In this document: in pieces, positions 54,950-64,000 of the stretch
How the letters are laid out: the number at the start of each line of letters is the position of its first letter
Numbering within the stretch: position 1 is the stretch's first letter
Assembly (NCBI RefSeq): GCF_001189915.1
Contig: NZ_LFLS01000010.1
Coordinates: 62,001 to 126,000, forward strand
Source of the DNA: Herbaspirillum autotrophicum
GTDB taxonomy: Bacteria > Pseudomonadota > Gammaproteobacteria > Burkholderiales > Burkholderiaceae_D
Direction: 5' to 3'
DNA: 64,000 nucleotides
The notes under the pieces: model-generated
What the model saw: only the letters and a program-made list of their open reading frames with translations
The model's database searches: none
Told to the model about the DNA's origin: nothing
Position numbers and translations under genes: made by a program

Positions 54950-57538
54950 ATGGACGTATCACGAATTCGCGTTTTGCGCGGTCCCAACCTGTGGAGCAGA
55001 AATACGGCGGTGGAAGCCATCGTTTCCTGCACCCCCGAGGAACGCACCATTGACGCCATCGACGGCTTCGAAGTCCGTCTGCGCGCCCGTTTTCCACAAA
55101 TCGGCTTTTTGCATGCCGCCGGCGAAGCCAAGACGGTTTCCATGGCGCACGCACTGGAAGCGGCCGTGCTCGGTTTGCAATCGCAGGCCGGCTGCCCGGT
55201 CACCTTCGGCCGCACCGTGCCGACGGTCGATGTCGGCGTCTATCAGGTCATCGTTGAATACAGTGAAGAAGCCGTCGGTCGCCTCGCGTTCGATCTGGCG
55301 CAGGCACTGTGCAAGGCGGCAGCCGAAGACACGCCGTTCGATCTGGCCGATGCCCTGACCCGTTTGCGGGAACTCGATGAAGATGTGCGGCTCGGTCCCA
55401 GCACCGGCTCCATTGTGGCTGCGGCACTGGCGCGCGGCATCCCGTATCGTCGCCTGACCGACGGCAGCATGGTGCAGTTCGGCTGGGGCAGCCGTCAGAA
55501 ACGTATTCAGGCGGCGGAAACCAGCAATACCAGCGCCATCGCCGAATCGATTGCGCAAGATAAAGAATTGACCAAGATGCTGCTGCATGCAGCCGGCGTG
55601 CCGGTACCGAACGGCCGCGTCGTCACCACGGTGGAAGATGCCTGGGCCGCAGCGCAGGAAATCGATGCGCCGGTCGTGATCAAGCCGCGTGACGGCAATC
55701 AGGGCAAAGGCGTGGCGGTCAACATCAGCTCGCACGAACAGATCACGCTGGCCTTCAATGTGGCCGTCAAGATCAGTGACGAAATCATCGTCGAACGTTA
55801 TTTGCCGGGGCATGACTATCGCCTGCTGGTGATCGGCAAGAACCTGATCGCTGCCGCCCGCCGCGATCCGCCGCAAGTCATCGGCGATGGCGTCCACTCC
55901 ATCCACCAACTGGTGGAGCAAGTCAACAGCGATCCTTTGCGCGGCGACGGGCACGCGACCTCGCTGACCAAGATCCGCTTCGATGACATCGCGCTGGCCA
56001 CACTGGCCAAGCAAGACTACGACGCCAATTCGATCCCGCCACAAGGCGCGCGCATCATCTTGCGCAACAATGCCAATCTGAGCACCGGCGGCACCGCTAC
56101 CGACGTCACCGATGATGTCCACCCGGAACTGGCCGCGCGCGCAGTCGCCGCAGCACAGATGGTAGGCCTCGACATCTGCGGCGTCGACATTGTCTGCAAC
56201 AGCGTACACAAGCCGCTGGAAGAACAGGAAGGCGGCATCGTCGAAGTCAACGCCGCCCCCGGCCTGCGCATGCACCTAAGCCCTTCTTACGGCAAAGGCC
56301 GCGCGGTCGGCGACGCCATCATCGCCACCATGTTCGGCGATGGCGACGATGCCCGCATTCCGGTAGTGGCAGTGGCCGGCACCAACGGCAAGACCACCAC
56401 CGTCCGCCTGATCACGCATTTGCTGGCGCAAAACGGTTTGCGCGTCGGCATGACCAATACCGACGGCGTCTACATCGACAAGCAACGCATTGATACCGGC
56501 GATTGCAGCGGCCCCCGCAGCGCCCGCAATGTGCTGTTCCATCCCGACGTCGATGCCGCCGTGCTGGAAACGGCGCGCGGTGGCGTGCTGCGTGAAGGCC
56601 TCGGCTTTGATCGCTGCAGCGTGGCAGTAGTCACCAATATCGGCATGGGCGATCACCTCGGTCTGAGCTACATCAGCACCGTGGAAGATCTGGCCGTCGT
56701 CAAACGCGTGATCGTGGAAAACGTCGCGCCAAGCGGCGTCGCCGTCCTCAATGCCGCCGACCCGATGGTCGCCAGCATGGCCACCTCGTGCCCCGGCAGC
56801 GTGACCTTCTTCGCACTCGATGCCCAACACCCGCTCATGGCGACGCAACGGGCGCAGGGACATCGCGTGGTGTATCGCGACGGTGATGCCATCGTCGCCG
56901 CCCAGGGCGATCAGGAACATCGCCTGGAGCTGTCCGAGATTCCATTGACGCGCAACGGCACCATCGGCTTTCAGGTAGAAAACACCATGGCGTCGGTTGC
57001 CGCCGTGTGGGCCCTGAATCTGGACTGGAATGTGATTCGTGCCGGCTTGCGCAATTTCGTCAGCGATGCCGATACCGCACCCGGACGCTTCAACATGTTC
57101 GACTATCGCGGCGCCACGCTGATTGCCGACTACGGCCACAATCCGGATGCGATTCAGGCACTGGTCAACGCCGTCGAAAGCATTCCGGCGCAACGCCGCT
57201 CGGTCGTCATCAGCGGCGCCGGCGACCGCCGCGATATCGATATCCGGCAACAAACCGAAATCCTTGGCGATGCCTTTGATGAAGTCGTGCTGTATCAGGA
57301 TCAATGCCAGCGCGGACGCGCCGACGGCGAGGTGCTGGCGCTGTTGCGCCAAGGCCTGGCGAATGCGCGTCGCACCAGCGAAACCAAGGAAGTCCACGGC
57401 GAATTCCTGGCGATCGATACCGCACTGGCCTCGCTCAAGAAAGGCGACTTGTGCCTGATCCTGATCGACCAGATCGAAGAAGCGCTGGCGCATATTGCCG
57501 GCCGCGTGGCCGAAGCGGACGCCGAAGCAAAGGCTTGA
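54950..57538 (+). CDS. cphA: cyanophycin synthetase CphA
   Basis: 862 residues, the full canonical length. N-terminal domain (RGPNLWSRNTAVEA at about 9-22), ATP-grasp domain (about 210-470; VIKPRDGNQGKG, VEVNAAPGLRMH) and complete Mur-ligase domains (P-loop GTNGKTT near 478-484, C-terminal lobe from about 700 with IADYGHNPDA). It builds the poly-aspartate backbone and attaches arginine by isopeptide bonds to make cyanophycin granules. It begins 76 bases after cphA' on the same strand. No cyanophycinase or isoaspartyl dipeptidase gene lies in the window, so degradation genes must be elsewhere. Confidence 0.96.
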   Translation: MDVSRIRVLRGPNLWSRNTAVEAIVSCTPEERTIDAIDGFEVRLRARFPQIGFLHAAGEAKTVSMAHALEAAVLGLQSQAGCPVTFGRTVPTVDVGVYQVIVEYSEEAVGRLAFDLAQALCKAAAEDTPFDLADALTRLRELDEDVRLGPSTGSIVAAALARGIPYRRLTDGSMVQFGWGSRQKRIQAAETSNTSAIAESIAQDKELTKMLLHAAGVPVPNGRVVTTVEDAWAAAQEIDAPVVIKPRDGNQGKGVAVNISSHEQITLAFNVAVKISDEIIVERYLPGHDYRLLVIGKNLIAAARRDPPQVIGDGVHSIHQLVEQVNSDPLRGDGHATSLTKIRFDDIALATLAKQDYDANSIPPQGARIILRNNANLSTGGTATDVTDDVHPELAARAVAAAQMVGLDICGVDIVCNSVHKPLEEQEGGIVEVNAAPGLRMHLSPSYGKGRAVGDAIIATMFGDGDDARIPVVAVAGTNGKTTTVRLITHLLAQNGLRVGMTNTDGVYIDKQRIDTGDCSGPRSARNVLFHPDVDAAVLETARGGVLREGLGFDRCSVAVVTNIGMGDHLGLSYISTVEDLAVVKRVIVENVAPSGVAVLNAADPMVASMATSCPGSVTFFALDAQHPLMATQRAQGHRVVYRDGDAIVAAQGDQEHRLELSEIPLTRNGTIGFQVENTMASVAAVWALNLDWNVIRAGLRNFVSDADTAPGRFNMFDYRGATLIADYGHNPDAIQALVNAVESIPAQRRSVVISGAGDRRDIDIRQQTEILGDAFDEVVLYQDQCQRGRADGEVLALLRQGLANARRTSETKEVHGEFLAIDTALASLKKGDLCLILIDQIEEALAHIAGRVAEADAEAKA

Positions 57539-57576
57539 TGCAAGGGATGCTGATGGCAGTTGGCATCAGCGCCCGA

Positions 57577-57613
57577 AAAAAAATGCTCATGATGTGAATC
57601 ATGAGCATTTTTC
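57577..57613. terminator. bidirectional terminator between cphA and def
   Basis: AAAAAAATGCTCATGAT and ATCATGAGCATTTTT form an 11-bp core stem (plus A-T pairs) around GTGA, with A/T runs on both sides. It ends both the plus-strand cyanophycin operon and the minus-strand def gene. Confidence 0.9.
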
Positions 57614-57627
57614 ATATCTGAAGCGTG

Positions 57628-58164
57628 TCAGTCGTCGTCGGCCGGATCGAGATCCGGAAACAAGATATCGGTAAACCCGAAACGCGTGAAATCCTTGATC
57701 CGCATCGGGTACAAAATCCCCTGCAAGTGATCGCATTCATGCTGCACCACGCGCGCATGAAAACCATCAACGGTACGGTCGATGCGATTGCCGAACTGGT
57801 CGCAGCCATCGTAATGCAGACGACTCCAGCGCGGCACCACGCCACGCAGTCCCGGCACTGACAGGCAACCTTCCCAGCCCTCTTCCATATCATCCGATAA
57901 AGGCGTCAGCGTCGGATTGATCAAGACGGTTTCCGGCACTGCCGGCGCATCCGGGTAACGTTCGTTTTTCTTGAATCCGAAAATCACCAGTTGCAGGTTG
58001 ACGCCAATTTGCGGCGCGGCCAGACCGGCGCCATTGACGGCCCGCATGGTCTCGAACATATCCGCGATCAGGGTTTCCAGTTCTGCCGTAGCGAACTGCA
58101 CCACTGGTTCGGCCTGACGCAACAGGCGCGGATCGCCCATGCGCAGGATTTCTCTTATTGCCAT
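57628..58164 (-). CDS. def: peptide deformylase
   Basis: 178 residues. The three motifs are [11 protein letters not shown] at 45-55, EGCLSV with Cys100, and QHECDH with His142, Glu143 and His146: the metal-binding and catalytic set. It removes the formyl group from nascent proteins. It lies 55 bases after galU on the same strand. Many proteobacteria carry a second def next to fmt; this one is not in that context. Confidence 0.95.
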   Translation of the reverse strand: MAIREILRMGDPRLLRQAEPVVQFATAELETLIADMFETMRAVNGAGLAAPQIGVNLQLVIFGFKKNERYPDAPAVPETVLINPTLTPLSDDMEEGWEGCLSVPGLRGVVPRWSRLHYDGCDQFGNRIDRTVDGFHARVVQHECDHLQGILYPMRIKDFTRFGFTDILFPDLDPADDD

Positions 58165-58219
58165 TTCAGTTCAACCCCTCTCATGCGCAAGACCGGACCG
58201 GCCGCGCACTTGTTTGGAC

Positions 58220-61254
<3,035 letters not shown>

Positions 61255-62463
61255 CTAGCTGAACAAACGGGTTGCGCGGTTGGAACCGGCGGCAACATCG
61301 GCTGACTCCATGGCACTGTAGAACGCGCTGACCTGCTCGCCGATGTCGGCCAGGGCGGCGTCGGTCAGCAACTGATCGCTGTCGTCCACCACCGTACCGC
61401 CGAGGCGCATGGCCAGCGAACGGGCACAGGCAATCAAGGCGCCATAACCATCGCGGGCCGGGCCGACGCGCGGCACATCGAGCAGCAGCGTCAGACGGTC
61501 AGTGGTTTCTTCGGCCTGCGTGGCATTGGTCGACAGCGAGAACAACACTTCGCCTTCGCCATCCTGCATCACAAGATGACCGTCGGTACGGCGATCAAAC
61601 CCTTGCCGCGTCAATGCCGCCAGCAAGGTGCTGATGTTCCATGGCGCGCCATTGGAACGGACATTCACGCCCAGTTGCACATCGTGATCCATGATGAACT
61701 GATGCAATGCCTGCGCCGTCTTCATGACATCCATCATGTCCGGGATTTCCGGCTCGGCATTGAGCGAATCGGTAAATTCGCGCAGGCGCATGACCAGCTC
61801 CGAATATTCCAGCTCGTTCAGTGCATTGCTGCGATTGGCCAATTGCGCGCCGGCCAGCAGCGCGGTGTAGACGCCGCCATGGGCAATGGCTTCCCATTCG
61901 CCGTCTTCGGTGCGGCCAATGAAATGCACCGGCTTGTTGCCGACGTAACGCAAATTTTGTATCGGCGGCAGAATCTTGTCGCCACGCACCGACGACTCCA
62001 GTGCAATCGGAATTGCGCAATCGATCAGATCGTCGACCGGCAGATCGCGTTGCGGCCGTGCCGGTACCGGGGCCTCGACCGGGGGCGCATCAAAACCGGC
62101 TTCGGATGATGTCAGCGGCGCATCGTCGCGGGCAAAATTCTGGATGGCTTCACGCACTGACTTGCCGGCCTCCGGATCGATTGTCACCGGATCCTGCGGC
62201 ATGTATGGTTCGACCGGCTCGGCCGGCGCCGCTTGCGGACGACGTTCAGGCATCTGGTACAGCTCAGGCTCCTGACGCTCATCGTCATGTGCGGGACGCA
62301 CGCTGTTGTCCGCATCCGGGTGCATCAGCACATCGTCATGATCCGACGAAAATGCGCGCTCTACGGATTTGCGGGTTTTGTGTTCTTGCCACTTGTTGTA
62401 GGAAATAACGCCGACGACGATCACGCCGCCGATCACGAGCAGGCTGGTTTGCAGGTCTGTCAT
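61255..62463 (-). CDS. zipA: ZipA-type cell division protein with C-terminal FtsZ-binding domain
   Basis: 402 residues. One N-terminal membrane helix (about 7-22), then a long charged, Pro/Ala-rich linker (about 25-190), then a globular domain (about 200-390; LHQFIMDHDVQLGVNVR and LTLLLDVPRV) that resembles the ZipA FtsZ-binding domain. It would tether FtsZ to the inner membrane. The order smc-zipA-ligA is typical of proteobacteria. The sequence is divergent from enteric ZipA, so the call relies on topology and neighbours as well. Confidence 0.88.
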   Translation of the reverse strand: MTDLQTSLLVIGGVIVVGVISYNKWQEHKTRKSVERAFSSDHDDVLMHPDADNSVRPAHDDERQEPELYQMPERRPQAAPAEPVEPYMPQDPVTIDPEAGKSVREAIQNFARDDAPLTSSEAGFDAPPVEAPVPARPQRDLPVDDLIDCAIPIALESSVRGDKILPPIQNLRYVGNKPVHFIGRTEDGEWEAIAHGGVYTALLAGAQLANRSNALNELEYSELVMRLREFTDSLNAEPEIPDMMDVMKTAQALHQFIMDHDVQLGVNVRSNGAPWNISTLLAALTRQGFDRRTDGHLVMQDGEGEVLFSLSTNATQAEETTDRLTLLLDVPRVGPARDGYGALIACARSLAMRLGGTVVDDSDQLLTDAALADIGEQVSAFYSAMESADVAAGSNRATRLFS

Positions 62464-62746
62464 GCGGCACGCACCCCGAAAATTTTCCCGGGGGCAATGG
62501 CTGGTGCCGCAGCGGCGGCTGGTGCCTCGCCGCAGTCAGATATAGTCAGTTCAATAAAGCAGGTCATTAGTGGAATCCATAGAGTGGGCAGGAAAGACGA
62601 TCCGGTCGTCTTTCAGTTAGGCACCATCAGCATCTTTTTGTTATCAAGCCAGAACGAATAGACACCTTGTATGACAAGGCGTTCAGGGTAGTGTTCCGCA
62701 TAAAAGTTGTCAAGCCAACCTGCACCGGGGCTCACGGTCCGCGGCC
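62464..62746. other. smc-zipA intergenic region
   Basis: 283 bases. AAAGACGA (62592-62599) and TCGTCTTT (62605-62612) form a perfect 8-bp hairpin, a possible smc terminator though without a long T-run. CCTTGT-ATG-ACAAGG is a smaller one. A zipA promoter is expected here but no consensus is clear. No gene is supported. Confidence 0.35.
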
Positions 62747-64000
62747 TCAGGCAGCTTGCTCCTCGGCAGTCAGATTGACGGCCGATTCCATATCCACGGC
62801 GACGATGCGGGACACGCCCTGCTCCTGCATCGTCACACCGATCAGTTGATTTGCCATTTCCATTGCAATTTTGTTATGCGAAATGAACAGGAACTGGGTA
62901 TGCACCGACATCCGTTTGACCATGTTGCAGAAGCGTTCGGTATTGGCATCATCCAGCGGTGCGTCCACTTCGTCGAGCAGACAGAACGGTGCCGGGTTGA
63001 GCTGGAACATCGAAAACACCAGCGCGGTTGCCGTCAATGCCTTTTCACCACCTGATAACAAATGGATGGTGGCGTTCTTCTTGCCCGGCGGTTGCGCCAT
63101 GACTTGCACGCCGGAATCGAGAATTTCGTCGCCGGTCATGATCAGCTTGGCCTGGCCGCCACCGAACAGAATCGGGAACAGTTCGGCAAAATGGGTATTC
63201 ACCTTGTCGAAGGTATCTTGCAGCAAACCGCGGGTTTCGATATCGATCTTGTGGATCGCATCTTCCAGCGTATTCATGGCTTCGGTCAGATCGGCATGTT
63301 GCGAGTCGAGGAAATTCTTGCGCTCGGACGCCGTAGCCAGTTCGTCGAGTGCGGCCAGATTGACCGCGCCCAGTGCCGCAATAGCATTGGTCAGACGCGT
63401 CACTTCCCCTTGCAGATACGAGGGCCGCATCTCGCTGGTCAGCTTCTCTGACAAGGCCGCTTCATCGGCCTGCGTATCAGCCAGCGCTTGCGTGAACTGC
63501 TCCTGATTCAGGCGCGCCGCCTGCTCCTTGAGCTGCAATTCGGTAATCCGGTCGCGCTGCGGTTGCAGGCTGCGCTCGGATTGCATGCGGTTTTCTTCGT
63601 GCTGACGCAATTGCTGCGACAACTGATCCAGTTCGTGACGCGCATCGGCCAGCGCGCGTTCCTGCTCGCTGCGCTTGTCCAGCAAGGATTGCAAACCGGC
63701 CTGGGCGGCCTGATCGTCCAGGCTCTCCAGTTCCAGGCTGCCTTGTTCCATGCTGGCAAACAATTGCGCCGCCTGCTCCAGCGCGGTGGCGATGCTGCGC
63801 TTGAGTTCCTCGATCTTGTTGCGTTGCGACTTTTCGGCAAACTCGGATTCCTGCGCCGCCCGCTCCAGCTCGCGCAATTTCTGGCGCGCGTCGTTGAGTT
63901 GCTGTTCCTTGCCGAGATAGTCGGTCTGGCCGTTTTCATGCGATTCCTGCAATTCGGCCAGTTCGATATCGAGCTGTTCGAACTTGGCTTCGGATTCGGC
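62747..64000 (-). CDS. smc: chromosome segregation protein SMC (C-terminal part; 5' end outside window)
   Basis: The frame is open to the end of the window, giving the last 417 residues of a protein normally near 1170. About the first 250 visible residues are coiled-coil (Glu/Gln/Leu heptads). The C-terminal ATPase head follows, with signature LLSGGEKALTA and Walker B CLLDEVDAPLDDANTERF. SMC condenses and separates chromosomes with ScpA and ScpB. The start codon lies beyond base 64000. Confidence 0.95.
   Translation of the reverse strand, partial: AESEAKFEQLDIELAELQESHENGQTDYLGKEQQLNDARQKLRELERAAQESEFAEKSQRNKIEELKRSIATALEQAAQLFASMEQGSLELESLDDQAAQAGLQSLLDKRSEQERALADARHELDQLSQQLRQHEENRMQSERSLQPQRDRITELQLKEQAARLNQEQFTQALADTQADEAALSEKLTSEMRPSYLQGEVTRLTNAIAALGAVNLAALDELATASERKNFLDSQHADLTEAMNTLEDAIHKIDIETRGLLQDTFDKVNTHFAELFPILFGGGQAKLIMTGDEILDSGVQVMAQPPGKKNATIHLLSGGEKALTATALVFSMFQLNPAPFCLLDEVDAPLDDANTERFCNMVKRMSVHTQFLFISHNKIAMEMANQLIGVTMQEQGVSRIVAVDMESAVNLTAEEQAA

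Noticed and set aside
54959-57493. Two long antisense frames opposite cphA (438 and 405 codons)
   Set aside because: Same shadow effect; cphA motifs are complete on the plus strand.

Overview
The window reads as chromosomal DNA of a GC-rich betaproteobacterium, most likely Oxalobacteraceae (Herminiimonas, Janthinobacterium or Collimonas relatives). The evidence is the Burkholderiales order map/glnD // rpsB-tsf-pyrH-frr-uppS-cdsA-dxr-rseP-bamA-skp-lpxD-fabZ-lpxA-lpxB-rnhB, a CysB-terminated sulfate operon, phasin and polyhydroxyalkanoate physiology, and a two-synthetase cyanophycin locus. This placement is inferred from gene content, not from a database search. I see no rRNA, tRNA, prophage, insertion sequence with a transposase, or CRISPR array.

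Layout. 1-1.8 kb: end of an epimerase-like gene and an exported DUF1120-type protein. 1.9-14.7 kb: a co-directional (minus) sulfur block, read right to left: sbp, ssuE, two ssuA-type binding proteins, ssuD, ssuC, ssuB, a Mop/TOBE protein (ssuF-like), a degenerate EAL protein, an alpha/beta hydrolase, cysT, cysW, cysA and cysB. It covers sulfate and sulfonate uptake, desulfonation and the regulator. A 158-bp terminal-inverted-repeat element sits inside it, between ssuE and ssuA. 15-21 kb: an IclR regulator, a PBP7-type endopeptidase, a methyltransferase divergent from an MmyB-type regulator, a DMT exporter and a histone-deacetylase-family hydrolase. 21.2-28.9 kb: a phasin gene followed by a multi-hairpin RNA candidate, a five-gene minus-strand run (YVTN propeller, polysaccharide deacetylase variant, sterol-desaturase family, EI24, CinA-like), an FKBP prolyl isomerase with an acyl-CoA-binding protein, and a DUF6314-like gene beside a SpoU methylase.

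28.9-43.9 kb is the conserved envelope/translation block on the minus strand. It runs from rpsB (a consensus-like promoter at about 44.1 kb, and a long leader) through tsf, pyrH, frr, uppS, cdsA, dxr, rseP, bamA, skp, lpxD, fabZ, lpxA and lpxB to rnhB and a TrmH-family methylase. Map, glnD and an RsuA/RluF-type pseudouridine synthase run the other way.

48.4-57.5 kb is the most distinctive accessory region. It holds an orphan protein with a papain-like Cys-His-Asp pattern, a DUF1854 protein, an ABC exporter with an N-terminal PH-like region and a zinc ribbon, and, divergently, two tandem cyanophycin synthetases. The first synthetase lacks the C-terminal Mur-ligase lobe. 57.6-64 kb: def, galU, ligA, zipA and the C-terminal part of smc, all on the minus strand.

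How the parts work together: the cys/ssu block supplies sulfur from sulfate or organosulfonates. The phasin and the cyanophycin synthetases point to storage of carbon and nitrogen in inclusion bodies. GlnD senses nitrogen status. The central block builds lipid A, undecaprenyl phosphate, phospholipid and outer-membrane proteins.
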